A stretch of 5,756 bases of DNA from Gammaproteobacteria bacterium RIFCSPHIGHO2_12_FULL_38_11 (GTDB lineage Bacteria > Pseudomonadota > Gammaproteobacteria > Coxiellales > Coxiellaceae), in NCBI GenBank assembly GCA_001801515.1, contig MGXX01000078.1, positions 18,649 to 24,404 of the forward strand. Direction: 5' to 3'. The stretch's first letter is position 1. Each line of letters opens with the position of its first letter. A program made the position numbers and the translations under genes. This document shows, piece by piece, positions 1-5,657 of this stretch. The notes under the pieces are model-generated. The model was not told where the DNA came from and searched no databases. It saw only the letters and a list, made by a program, of their open reading frames with translations.

Positions 1-183
1 GTCGCCCACGCGGCAAACATTATCTTCATCGTGAATATGAAGCTTAGAGGAACGCTTCACAAATTTTTCATATTTTAAATGCTTCACACGATGTTCAATC
101 AAAACTGTTGCACTTTTATGCATTTTGTCACTGACTACAACACCTGTTAAAGTACGTACTACTTTTTTTGTTTCTTCAGTCAT
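1..183 (-). CDS. rpsQ: 30S ribosomal protein S17, 5' part (gene runs off the left edge)
   Basis: S17 is a primary 16S rRNA-binding protein of the 30S subunit with an OB fold, needed early in assembly of the body. The 61 visible residues begin [12 protein letters not shown] and include VVSDKMHKS near residues 16-24, an EHRVKH stretch, then [13 protein letters not shown] near 43-55, all matching the E. coli protein. The family is about 84 residues long, so roughly the last quarter is missing beyond the left edge; this is a window cut, not a truncation. The ATG at 181-183 gives the expected N-terminus with a few extra residues, and its Shine-Dalgarno is weak. It follows rpmC after a 141-nt gap, whereas in E. 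coli the two genes practically touch. The gap holds a repeat copy described separately. Confidence 0.96.
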   Translation of the reverse strand, partial: MTEETKKVVRTLTGVVVSDKMHKSATVLIEHRVKHLKYEKFVKRSSKLHIHDEDNVCRVGD

Positions 184-265
184 TATTTTCAACCAAATGA
201 TATTGTTAAACACGCTACTTAAAATTTAAAAATTCTAGCTAGTATATTATAAAATTAAAAATACT

Positions 266-322
266 CGCTTGTAGCTTCCGCTCGCTTACGCTCGGGGCTC
301 TGAGGCTTTCCTCGCGGCCTTG
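266..322 (-). repeat. Intergenic repeat copy A, after the rpmC stop
   Basis: On the transcript strand, two nucleotides after the rpmC stop, comes a GC-richer island in AT-rich DNA. Positions 271-300 match 5185-5214 at 26 of 30 bases in the same orientation, including GAGCGTAAGCGAG-type sequence. The upstream part (301-322) is specific to this copy and holds a small perfect hairpin: gagg at 302-305 pairs with cctc at 310-313 around a 4-nt loop. It is noncoding as far as I can see. Its family name is unknown to me. Confidence 0.75.
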
Positions 323-324
323 AG

Positions 325-501
325 TTATCCTAAAAAAGTCTTTATACGCGCAATTTCTTTGCGCACTTGCTTAAACAAATGTGTCTTTGGAGATTCAGAG
401 ACACCTTTTTGCATTCTTAATTGAAATTGTTCTTGTAATTTTTCAATCAAAAGAACATTTAATTCAGCCTTAGATTTAGTTTTTAATTCTGCTACGCTCA
501 T
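325..501 (-). CDS. rpmC: 50S ribosomal protein L29
   Basis: L29 is a small helical-hairpin protein at the polypeptide exit-tunnel rim, next to L23. The 58-residue product reads MSVAELKTKS at the start, EQFQLRMQ near 24-31 and KQVRKEIARIKT near 44-55, as in E. coli L29 (63 aa); the C-terminus lacks the last few basic and alanine residues. I chose the ATG at 499-501. It aligns with the family start and lies 6 nt after GGTGAT (positions 508-513), which matches the anti-Shine-Dalgarno of 16S rRNA. A GTG at 505-507 would add only Met-Ile, overlaps the rplP stop and has no spacing from that ribosome site. The gene starts 2 nt after the rplP stop, so translational coupling is likely. Confidence 0.95.
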   Translation of the reverse strand: MSVAELKTKSKAELNVLLIEKLQEQFQLRMQKGVSESPKTHLFKQVRKEIARIKTFLG

Positions 502-503
502 GA

Positions 504-917
504 TCACATCACCGCTCTTTGTATAAATACCGATTTTAATGGTAATTTCGCAGCTGCCAACGCAAAAGCCTCAACAGCTACCTCTTTTGGAATACCTTCA
601 AGCTCAAACATAACGCAACCTGGTTTTACTTCAGCTACCCAATATTCCACATTACCTTTACCTTTACCTTGACGTACTTCAAGTGGTTTCTTACTGATTG
701 GTTTATCAGGGAAGATTCGAATCATTACTTTTCCGCCACGCTTTATATGACGTGAAATAGCTCTTCGAGCAGCCTCAATTTGACGCGCGGTAATTCGGCC
801 ACGTTCTGTTGATTTCAATCCATATTCACCAAAAGCTACCGTGTTGCCGCTCGTAGCATTACCACGGTTTCTACCTTTGAATGCTTTTCTATACTTTCTT
901 GCTTTAGGTTGTAGCAT
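504..917 (-). CDS. rplP: 50S ribosomal protein L16
   Basis: L16 binds 23S rRNA near the A site and central protuberance, and it helps position the acceptor stem of A-site tRNA. The 137-residue product has the family start [11 protein letters not shown], the KGRNRG motif near 14-19, [11 protein letters not shown] near 43-53, IRIFPDKPI near 66-74 and [12 protein letters not shown] near 84-95. Arg82 corresponds to E. coli Arg81, the residue hydroxylated by the oxygenase RoxA/YcfD. The following residue is Gln rather than the Met seen in E. coli. The start at 915-917 has a strong GAGGAAG ribosome site at 925-931. The end of the gene encodes the ribosome-binding site of rpmC. Confidence 0.98.
   Translation of the reverse strand: MLQPKARKYRKAFKGRNRGNATSGNTVAFGEYGLKSTERGRITARQIEAARRAISRHIKRGGKVMIRIFPDKPISKKPLEVRQGKGKGNVEYWVAEVKPGCVMFELEGIPKEVAVEAFALAAAKLPLKSVFIQRAVM
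508..513 (-). promoter_or_regulatory. Shine-Dalgarno site of rpmC inside the end of rplP
   Basis: The transcript reads GGTGAT here, an exact match to part of the sequence complementary to the 16S rRNA 3' end. It lies 6 nt before the ATG at 499-501 and is embedded in the last codons of rplP (Val-Met). It favours that ATG over the GTG at 505-507 and suggests coupled translation of L16 and L29. Confidence 0.6.
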
Positions 918-970
918 TTCAATACTTCCTCAATCTCGATACTTTAAACTACTTTTTCAAAGCAACTATA

Positions 971-1009
971 TGCTTCGTAGATTTTAGTGTCAGCGATCAG
1001 TGTCGGAGC
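971..1009 (-). repeat. Diverged intergenic element C, after the rpsC stop
   Basis: On the transcript strand this stretch shares both ends of copy B in the same order and orientation: GCTCCGA (1003-1009), then CTACGAAGCA (971-980). The middle is different and is 22 nt rather than 17 nt long. It could be a relative of copies A and B with a replaced or diverged core, or only a partial coincidence. An exact 10-mer plus an exact 7-mer at similar spacing makes pure chance less likely. Confidence 0.5.
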
Positions 1010-1016
1010 TGACACT
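986..1016 (-). other. Stem-loop with competing arms between rpsC and rplP
   Basis: The arms 986-994 and 1008-1016 are perfect 9-bp inverted repeats (AGTGTCAGC against GCTGACACT) around a 13-nt loop. A second AGTGTC at 999-1004 can pair with the same GACACT at 1011-1016 in a 6-bp hairpin with a 6-nt loop, so the two folds exclude each other. A further TGACAC lies at 1026-1031. No U-run follows on the transcript strand, so it does not look like an intrinsic terminator. Confidence 0.6.
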
Positions 1017-1034
1017 CACCCATGTTGACACAGA

Positions 1035-1712
1035 TCACTTTTTATCAGTTGCCTCAGCGGAAGTCGCTTCATCTTGCACAGTTTCACCCGGTTGAATTTC
1101 ACCTTTAAAAATCCAAACCTTCACCCCAATAATTCCGTATGTTGTTTTGGCAATAGCTGTTGCATAATCAATATCTGCACGGAAAGTATGTAATGGTACA
1201 CGTCCTTCTCTAGCCCATTCTGTACGTGCAATTTCTGCACCGCCCAAACGACCACTTAACATCACCTTAATACCTTGAGCACCATGGCGAATCGTTGTTT
1301 GCATTGCTTTTTTCATAGCACGGCGGAACATAATACGCCTTTCTAATTGCTGCGCAACACTTTCTGCAACTAACTTTGCATCTAATTCAGGTTTGCGAAT
1401 TTCTTCAATTGTAATATGAACGGGAACATTCATAATTCTAGAAACTGCTTTACGCAATGTATCAACGTCACTTCCTTTTTTACCAATAATAACGCCAGGG
1501 CGCGCTGAATGAATTGCAATTTTTGCATTTCGCGCAGGTCTATCAATCTGAATACGAGAAACCGATGCACCAGCTAATTTTTCGATCAAATATTTACGCA
1601 CCTGCAAATCAGCATTGAGATAATTTGCATATTCACTGTGCGCAAACCACATCGATTTCCACGATTCAGTAATCCCAAGTCTTATACCAGTTGGATTGAC
1701 TTTTTGACCCAT
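1035..1712 (-). CDS. rpsC: 30S ribosomal protein S3
   Basis: S3 forms part of the 30S head at the mRNA entry channel, with S4 and S5. The 225-residue product begins [13 protein letters not shown] and carries a type II KH domain with the GKKG loop at residues 77-80. The C-terminal domain includes [14 protein letters not shown] near 153-166 and [15 protein letters not shown] near 191-205. Arg130, Arg131 and Lys134 correspond to E. coli Arg131, Arg132 and Lys135, linked to mRNA helicase activity. The tail after residue 208 is acidic and shorter than the basic E. coli tail (233 aa). The ATG at 1710-1712 has a GGAG site at 1721-1724, 8 nt away. Spacers on both sides are wide (69 nt before, 117 nt after). 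Confidence 0.98.
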   Translation of the reverse strand: MGQKVNPTGIRLGITESWKSMWFAHSEYANYLNADLQVRKYLIEKLAGASVSRIQIDRPARNAKIAIHSARPGVIIGKKGSDVDTLRKAVSRIMNVPVHITIEEIRKPELDAKLVAESVAQQLERRIMFRRAMKKAMQTTIRHGAQGIKVMLSGRLGGAEIARTEWAREGRVPLHTFRADIDYATAIAKTTYGIIGVKVWIFKGEIQPGETVQDEATSAEATDKK

Positions 1713-1741
1713 TATTTATACTCCAAAATTCTCAATAAAAA

Positions 1742-1756
1742 CCCAAATAACTTGGG
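1742..1756 (-). terminator. Weak terminator-like hairpin between rplV and rpsC
   Basis: The transcript reads CCCAA, a 5-nt loop, TTGGG, then TTTTTAT. The stem is only 5 bp with three G-C pairs, but the U-run follows it directly, as in intrinsic terminators. It lies inside an essential operon, about 25 nt after the rplV stop, so full termination is unlikely. Partial attenuation, an RNA 3'-end processing point or chance are the options. Confidence 0.35.
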
Positions 1757-1781
1757 AACATGTACGAAATAACTTAGACAA

Positions 1782-2114
1782 TTACATATTTGCTACTGTG
1801 ACAGTAATGTGACAGCTTCTCTTTAAAATCTGATTTCCACGTCCACGTGCGCGCGCGTGAAAACGCTTCATTACAGGACCCTCATCAACAAAAATAGTTT
1901 TTACAAATAAATCATCAAGATCCACACCTTCATTTTCCGCTGCATTTGCAATCGCTGAATCAACAACTTTTTTAACCAATTTTGCTGCTTTTTTTGGACT
2001 GAATTTCAATAGCTCAACTGCAGCCTCGGCAGTTTTTCCACGAATTTGGTCGCAAACCAAACGTGCCTTTTGTGCTGCTGTTCCGGCACGTAACAATTTA
2101 GCTGATACTTCCAT
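1782..2114 (-). CDS. rplV: 50S ribosomal protein L22
   Basis: L22 is an early-assembly 23S rRNA-binding protein whose long beta-hairpin lines the nascent-peptide exit tunnel. The 110-residue product matches E. coli L22 in length. It contains [13 protein letters not shown] near 14-26, [18 protein letters not shown] near 41-58 and the hairpin with VDEGPVMKR near 76-84. The Met-Lys-Arg triplet at 82-84, whose deletion in E. coli gives macrolide resistance, is intact; the next residues (Phe-His) differ from the E. coli Ile-Met. I chose ATG at 2112-2114 over the adjacent TTG at 2115-2117, because the alignment starts there and the GAGG at 2123-2126 is then 8 nt away. It sits between rpsS and rpsC. 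Confidence 0.97.
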   Translation of the reverse strand: MEVSAKLLRAGTAAQKARLVCDQIRGKTAEAAVELLKFSPKKAAKLVKKVVDSAIANAAENEGVDLDDLFVKTIFVDEGPVMKRFHARARGRGNQILKRSCHITVTVANM

Positions 2115-2186
2115 CAAAAAATCCTCACAAATACTTATTATGCTACGCGCCTACTTGAGTGACAGATTTACGCGTGCGTGCTTATA

Positions 2187-2495
2187 TTACTTTTTATTAA
2201 CTTTTTCTGCAGCTTCAGCCGCCTCTTTCGTTTTGCGATCACCTGAGTGTGCACGGAATGTTCGCGTAACTGCGAATTCACCTAATTTATGGCCAACCAT
2301 ATTTTCGCTAACATATACTGGCACATGCGCTTTACCATTATGAATGGCAATTGTTAAACCAATCATTTCAGGTACAACCATTGAGCGTCTTGACCAAGTA
2401 ATAATCGGACGTTTTGAGCCTTCTTTTTGCGCTTTAGAAACCTTTTTTCGCAGACCTACATCTACAAAAGGACCTTTTTTCACTGATCTTGGCAC
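2187..2495 (-). CDS. rpsS: 30S ribosomal protein S19, GTG start and extended C-terminus
   Basis: S19 pairs with S13 in the 30S head and contacts 16S rRNA near the A site and the bridge to the 50S. The 102-residue product begins [10 protein letters not shown] and has [20 protein letters not shown] near 33-52 and [11 protein letters not shown] near 64-74. The start codon is GTG (2493-2495). It is supported by the invariant PRS-KKGPF N-terminus and by a TGAGGA site at 2502-2507, with no in-frame ATG nearby. The protein is about 10 residues longer than the 92-aa E. coli S19, with an Ala/Glu/Lys-rich tail ([12 protein letters not shown]). S19 tails protrude towards the tRNA sites and vary among bacteria, so this is a lineage trait rather than damage. 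Confidence 0.97.
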   Translation of the reverse strand: MPRSVKKGPFVDVGLRKKVSKAQKEGSKRPIITWSRRSMVVPEMIGLTIAIHNGKAHVPVYVSENMVGHKLGEFAVTRTFRAHSGDRKTKEAAEAAEKVNKK

Positions 2496-2501
2496 TGTTT
2501 T

Positions 2502-2507
2502 TCCTCA
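2502..2507 (-). promoter_or_regulatory. Shine-Dalgarno site that fixes the GTG start of rpsS
   Basis: On the transcript strand this reads TGAGGA, whose GAGG core matches the 16S anti-Shine-Dalgarno. It ends 6 nt before the GTG at 2493-2495, a normal distance. An ATG overlapping the site (2506-2508) is out of frame with rpsS. The site therefore supports the GTG as the real start. Confidence 0.75.
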
Positions 2508-2550
2508 TTAATTTAAATAGTTACTCATGGAGTACCTACCTACCAACCCA

Positions 2551-2601
2551 GGAATCAGGAATCAAAAATCAGAAATCAGAAAAGTATCCCTTTTACTGAT
2601 T
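2551..2601 (-). repeat. Degenerate heptamer array running into a hairpin, rplB-rpsS spacer
   Basis: On the + strand four consecutive heptamers occupy 2551-2578: GGAATCA, GGAATCA, AAAATCA, GAAATCA. The last one runs into a hairpin whose arms are 2574-2584 and 2590-2601. It forms 11 base pairs with one bulged A at 2595 and a 5-nt loop at 2585-2589. GGAATCAG-type sequence also returns inverted as CTGATTCC (2596-2603). This looks like a dispersed palindromic intergenic repeat unit, but only one copy is in the window. Confidence 0.65.
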
Positions 2602-2631
2602 CCAGACTCGCGATTACTAATCCCCCTCACA

Positions 2632-3459
2632 TTATTTTTTACGTCGATCACGAATAATCATTTTGCTCGTAATCTTATTTTTTCTCGTTTTATAACCCTT
2701 CGTTGGTACGCCAGATCGACTTACTGGATGACGCCCACCGGATGTCTTACCTTCACCACCACCATGTGGATGATCGACAGGGTTCATTGCAACACCGCGA
2801 ACCGTAGGTCGAACACCACGCCATCGGTTTGCACCGGCTTTACCTAGAGAACGCAAATTATGTTCAGAATTGCAAACTTCTCCAATTGTCGCTCGACAAT
2901 CAATCAATACCTTCCGCATTTCACCAGAACGCATTCGCAAAATCGCATAAAGACTTTCTTTTGCCGCTAATTGCGCTGATGTACCAGCGGCGCGAATCAT
3001 TTGAGCACCCTTACCTGGTTTTAACTCAATGCAATGCACCGTTGAGCCCAACGGAATATTTTGCAAGGATAATGTGTTGCCCGCTTTGATTGGCGCATTA
3101 TCGCCTGAAACGACCTCATCACCAGCCGTTAACCCTTTGGGAGCGATAATATAGCGCCTTTCACCATCCGCGTACAGCAATAATGCTAAATGCGCACTGC
3201 GATTAGGATCGTATTCCAAACGTTCTACACGCGCTGGAATGCCATCTTTACTCCGTTTAAAATCAACAATACGATGATGTTGTTTATGCCCACCACCACG
3301 ACGATCCATAGTAATACGACCAGCATTATTACGGCCACTGCTGCGTGTCTTTGGTAAAAGCAATGCGGCATGAGGTTTACCCTTATGTAACTCTGAACTC
3401 ACTACCTTTATAACAAACCGACGACCAGCTGATGTTGGTTTTGATTTAACTAAAGCCAT
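2632..3459 (-). CDS. rplB: 50S ribosomal protein L2
   Basis: L2 is a large primary 23S rRNA-binding protein required for subunit association and an active peptidyl-transferase centre. The 275-residue product has the family start [14 protein letters not shown], the RNA-binding region with [15 protein letters not shown] near 55-69, YDPNRSAH near 83-90, the SH3-like domain with RSGEMRKV near 177-184, and [17 protein letters not shown] near 226-242. His230 is the residue known as His229 in mature E. coli L2. The length matches the family (E. coli 273 aa). The open frame continues upstream to 3513, but those 18 residues are unlike L2. The ATG at 3457-3459 gives the conserved N-terminus and has GGAGT at 3469-3473, 9 nt away. 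A 136-nt repeat-bearing spacer follows it. Confidence 0.98.
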   Translation of the reverse strand: MALVKSKPTSAGRRFVIKVVSSELHKGKPHAALLLPKTRSSGRNNAGRITMDRRGGGHKQHHRIVDFKRSKDGIPARVERLEYDPNRSAHLALLLYADGERRYIIAPKGLTAGDEVVSGDNAPIKAGNTLSLQNIPLGSTVHCIELKPGKGAQMIRAAGTSAQLAAKESLYAILRMRSGEMRKVLIDCRATIGEVCNSEHNLRSLGKAGANRWRGVRPTVRGVAMNPVDHPHGGGEGKTSGGRHPVSRSGVPTKGYKTRKNKITSKMIIRDRRKK

Positions 3460-3482
3460 TGTATTAATACTCCGATAATAAA

Positions 3483-3499
3483 GATTTGCTATGCAAATC
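3483..3499 (-). other. Small perfect hairpin upstream of rplB
   Basis: The arms GATTTGC (3483-3489) and GCAAATC (3493-3499) pair perfectly over 7 bp around a 3-nt loop. On the transcript strand the hairpin is followed by CTTTATTAT-like sequence and then the rplB ribosome site at 3469-3473, about 10 nt away. It might modulate rplB translation or protect RNA ends; the role is not shown. Confidence 0.5.
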
Positions 3500-3531
3500 A
3501 CGCACCAACTCACGTCAGCGCTTCTGTTCTT

Positions 3532-3813
3532 TTAAGAAAGTTGGATTTCTTGTCCTGCATTCAAGACAACATACGCTTTTTTCCAAGAAGCATATCGCCC
3601 AGTTTTACGACCCATCTTAATTGCATTTGCGCCTTTAATATTAATTACATTTACCGCTTTCACAGTTACCTTAAAAAGTTCTTCTACCGCTGCTTTGATA
3701 TCTAATTTATTTGCAGATTTTGCAACTTGAAAAACATATTGACCAGAAATTGCAGCTGTCTTTTCTGAAAGATGCGGCGCTAACAATATTTTTAGTAATT
3801 TTTCTTTTTTCAT
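3532..3813 (-). CDS. rplW: 50S ribosomal protein L23
   Basis: L23 sits at the rim of the peptide exit tunnel and is the docking point for trigger factor and the signal recognition particle. The 93-residue product contains LLKILLAPHLSEKT near 6-19, DIKAAVEELFKVTV near 38-51 and GRKTGRYASWKKAYV near 68-82. Glu17 in the LSEK motif corresponds to E. coli Glu18, which contacts trigger factor. The extended loop is present (residues about 60-75), and the C-terminus is a few residues shorter than in E. coli (100 aa). It starts 14 nt after the rplD stop, the tightest spacing in the front half of this operon, with a modest AAGAG ribosome site at 3823-3827. Confidence 0.97.
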   Translation of the reverse strand: MKKEKLLKILLAPHLSEKTAAISGQYVFQVAKSANKLDIKAAVEELFKVTVKAVNVINIKGANAIKMGRKTGRYASWKKAYVVLNAGQEIQLS

Positions 3814-3827
3814 AATGCTTTACTCTT

Positions 3828-4430
3828 TTAATTTAACTCGCCTTCAAGCTTTTGCAATGCATCTACCGTAAACAATACTTTCTCAAATGAAAGCAAGCTT
3901 ACTGGGTCGACCTGCGAGTAATCACAAACGGCTATGCCATGTAAATTACGTGATGCAAGGTAAAGATTGTCATTTTCACCTGTATCCACAATTAAAACTT
4001 GATCCAATTTCATGCCTTTCAAAAGACTGACTAAATCCTTTGTTTTGGGAGCCGGCAAGTCTATCGTATTTGTTAGCATAAATCGATCCTGACGAATCAA
4101 TTCAGATAAAATAATTTTAAGTCCTTTACGATACATTTTTTTATTCAATTTTTTTGTAAAATCACGTGGTTTTGCGGCAAAAGTAACACCACCACCTCGC
4201 CAAATTGGGCCGCGTGTAGTTCCTGCACGTGCTTGACCTGTCCCTTTTTGCTTCCAAGGTTTCTTACCGCCGCCACGTACTTCTGCACGCGTTTTTTGAG
4301 CTTTAGAACCTTGACGTCCCGCTGCCATATAAGCAGTAACGAGCTGATGAACTAAGCCTTCATTGTATTCACAAGCAAAAATCTCATCTGAAAGTTCCAC
4401 CTCAGAACCGCCATTTACCAATATTTTCAT
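3828..4430 (-). CDS. rplD: 50S ribosomal protein L4
   Basis: L4 has a globular surface domain and a long loop reaching into the exit-tunnel constriction beside L22. In E. coli it also represses the S10 operon by transcription attenuation and translation inhibition at the rpsJ leader. The 200-residue product has NEGLVHQLV near 23-31, the loop with KTRAEVRGGGKKPWKQKGTG near 46-65, PIWRGGGVTFA near 75-85 and DPVSLLSFEKV near 175-185. Lys62 corresponds to E. coli Lys63, a macrolide-resistance position, and is unchanged. The frame is open for 7 codons upstream, but ATG at 4428-4430 aligns with the family and has AGGGGT at 4437-4442, 6 nt away. Whether L4 autoregulates here cannot be told from this sequence. 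Confidence 0.97.
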   Translation of the reverse strand: MKILVNGGSEVELSDEIFACEYNEGLVHQLVTAYMAAGRQGSKAQKTRAEVRGGGKKPWKQKGTGQARAGTTRGPIWRGGGVTFAAKPRDFTKKLNKKMYRKGLKIILSELIRQDRFMLTNTIDLPAPKTKDLVSLLKGMKLDQVLIVDTGENDNLYLASRNLHGIAVCDYSQVDPVSLLSFEKVLFTVDALQKLEGELN

Positions 4431-4478
4431 TACGCTACCCCTAAAAATCACGCCTTGTCCTATGCCAAGACTTCTGTA

Positions 4479-5114
4479 TTATTTTACTGTTGGCTTTAAA
4501 ACAACATACCCACTTTTTGCACCTGGAATAGCGCCCATCACTAACACATAATTAAGTTCTTTATTTACTTGAATTACTTTTTGATTAATCGCGCTACGAT
4601 TATCATTACCCAAATGCCCCGCCATCTTTTTTCCTTTAAATACACGACCCGGTGTTTGACGCTGACCAGTTGAACCATGCGCTCGATGAGATAGTGAGTT
4701 ACCGTGTGTTGCATCCTGCATTGTGAAATGATGGCGTTTAATTACACCAGCAAAACCCTTACCTTTTGTCACGCCCTGCACGTCTACCATTTGACCTTCT
4801 TTGAATAGGTCTACTGATAAAGAATCGCCCAATTTAATATTTGACAATGTCGAAGCATCAACACGAAATTCGCGAATTATATTTCCCGCTTCAACACCTG
4901 CTTTTGCAAAATGTCCCGCCATCGCTTTATTAACACGCGATGGTTTTTTGCTTCCAGTTGTAATTTGTACAGCAGAATATCCATCAATTTCGTTATTTTT
5001 AATTTGTGTCACGCGATTGGGAATAATTTCAATTACAGTAACAGGAATAGATTCACCCGCATCCGTAAATACGCGAGTCATACCTCGTTTTTGACCTACT
5101 AAACCTAATGACAT
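4479..5114 (-). CDS. rplC: 50S ribosomal protein L3
   Basis: L3 is one of the two assembly-initiating 50S proteins; its long loop reaches close to the peptidyl-transferase centre. The 211-residue product starts [16 protein letters not shown] and has [17 protein letters not shown] near 23-39, [12 protein letters not shown] near 66-77, [17 protein letters not shown] near 114-130, and the loop [24 protein letters not shown] near 133-156. Gln153 corresponds to E. coli Gln150, the residue methylated by PrmB, so it is a likely modification site. The frame is open back to 5195, but the first 27 residues are low-complexity and partly run through a repeat. ATG at 5112-5114 aligns with other L3 proteins and follows a purine-rich stretch (5118-5130) rather than a canonical ribosome site. 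Confidence 0.97.
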   Translation of the reverse strand: MSLGLVGQKRGMTRVFTDAGESIPVTVIEIIPNRVTQIKNNEIDGYSAVQITTGSKKPSRVNKAMAGHFAKAGVEAGNIIREFRVDASTLSNIKLGDSLSVDLFKEGQMVDVQGVTKGKGFAGVIKRHHFTMQDATHGNSLSHRAHGSTGQRQTPGRVFKGKKMAGHLGNDNRSAINQKVIQVNKELNYVLVMGAIPGAKSGYVVLKPTVK

Positions 5115-5153
5115 TGCTCTACTCTCTCTTAATTCAGGTGGTTGGTTTTGCTT

Positions 5154-5179
5154 TTGTTTATTACTTTTATTTATTACTT
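5154..5179 (-). repeat. 13-nt tandem duplication upstream of rplC
   Basis: Positions 5154-5166 and 5167-5179 are the same 13-mer with one difference (g or a at the third base). The unit is AU-rich and lies between repeat copy B and the rplC start. It is probably a replication-slippage duplication with no coding role. Confidence 0.6.
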
Positions 5180-5214
5180 GCTTCGTAGCTTCCACTCGCT
5201 AACGCTCGGAGCAC
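5179..5214 (-). repeat. Intergenic repeat copy B, after the rpsJ stop
   Basis: The second copy lies about 10 nt downstream of the rpsJ stop, in the same orientation and relative position as copy A. The 26/30 match covers 5185-5214. Its ends on the transcript strand are GCTCCGA (5206-5212) and CTACGAAGCA (5179-5188), separated by 17 nt. The ends GGAGC and GCTTCC can pair weakly, so an imperfect stem is possible but not strong. Confidence 0.75.
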
Positions 5215-5223
5215 GCAAACAAT

Positions 5224-5547
5224 TTACTCCACGCTAATTTGAACATCAACGCCAGCTGCCAAATCCAGCTTCATCAACGCGTCAACTGTTTTATCTGTGG
5301 GTTGCAAAATCACAACCACCCGTTTATGCGTTCTAATTTCATATTGATCTCTTGCATGTTTATCTACATGCGGAGAAACCAATACTGTGTATCTTTCAAT
5401 TTTAGTTGGTAATGGAATCGGTCCTTTAATCCGAGCGCCAGTACGCTTTGCTGTATTGACAATTTCTTTAGTCGAACGGTCAATTAACTTATGATCAAAC
5501 GCTTTTAAGCGAATTCTGATTTTCTGATTGTTGTTTACGATTGCCAT
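5224..5547 (-). CDS. rpsJ: 30S ribosomal protein S10 (NusE)
   Basis: S10 is a 30S head protein and, as NusE, binds NusB and NusG in transcription antitermination and transcription-translation coupling. The 107-residue product contains [15 protein letters not shown] near 9-23, [17 protein letters not shown] near 33-49 (the extended loop), [20 protein letters not shown] near 57-76 and [13 protein letters not shown] near 93-105. It is four residues longer at the N-terminus than E. coli S10 (103 aa). The ATG at 5545-5547 has AAAGGT at 5557-5562, 9 nt away. It is the first gene of the S10 operon and lies 110 nt after tuf. Repeat copy B begins just after its stop codon. Confidence 0.98.
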   Translation of the reverse strand: MAIVNNNQKIRIRLKAFDHKLIDRSTKEIVNTAKRTGARIKGPIPLPTKIERYTVLVSPHVDKHARDQYEIRTHKRVVVILQPTDKTVDALMKLDLAAGVDVQISVE

Positions 5548-5657
5548 TGGGTTGCTACCTTTGTTTTCTATTTACAATTTTTCTCTGTTTTTATTATTTC
5601 GCTTCGCAATAAAAGTTATCTGCTATCAAATATCGATTTATATTTACCGATCCTTGA
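5548..5657 (-). other. tuf-rpsJ spacer, leader region of the S10 genes
   Basis: This 110-nt AT-rich spacer holds the rpsJ ribosome site (5557-5562) and an AT-rich inverted repeat (5589-5595 with 5608-5614, 7 bp, 12-nt loop) that has no U-run after it on the transcript strand. I see no clear sigma-70 promoter and nothing resembling the long structured leader on which L4 acts in E. coli. The S10 genes may therefore be read through from the str operon. Confidence 0.45.

Noticed and set aside
246..274. Possible internal promoter for rpsQ: an exact TATAAT on the minus strand at 246-251
   Set aside because: The surrounding DNA is so AT-rich that such a hexamer is expected by chance, and no TTGACA-like -35 box lies 16-18 nt upstream.
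2143..2176. ACGCG/CGCGT inverted pair in the rpsS-rplV spacer
   Set aside because: Only 5 bp with a long loop and several competing CG-rich registers; not distinguishable from chance.
2140..3089. Open frames on the + strand at 2140-2343, 2527-2847 and 2829-3089
   Set aside because: They run opposite rpsS and rplB, have no family resemblance or ribosome sites I can see, and are antisense shadows of conserved genes and the repeat-bearing spacer.
3460..3513. An 18-residue N-terminal extension of L2
   Set aside because: It runs through the hairpin spacer and is unlike L2; the ATG at 3457-3459 has a good ribosome site and the family N-terminus.
4363..5102. Open frames on the + strand at 4363-4551, 4801-5094 and 4911-5102
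   Set aside because: They lie opposite rplD and rplC and overlap each other; their compositions are those of complement-strand translations of the real genes.
5115..5195. A 27-residue N-terminal extension of L3
   Set aside because: The in-frame extension is low-complexity, includes part of repeat copy B and the 13-nt tandem repeat, and has no counterpart in L3 proteins; the ATG at 5112-5114 gives the conserved start.
5589..5614. Intrinsic terminator of tuf
   Set aside because: The inverted repeat is almost all A-T and on the transcript strand it is followed by A-rich, not U-rich, sequence.
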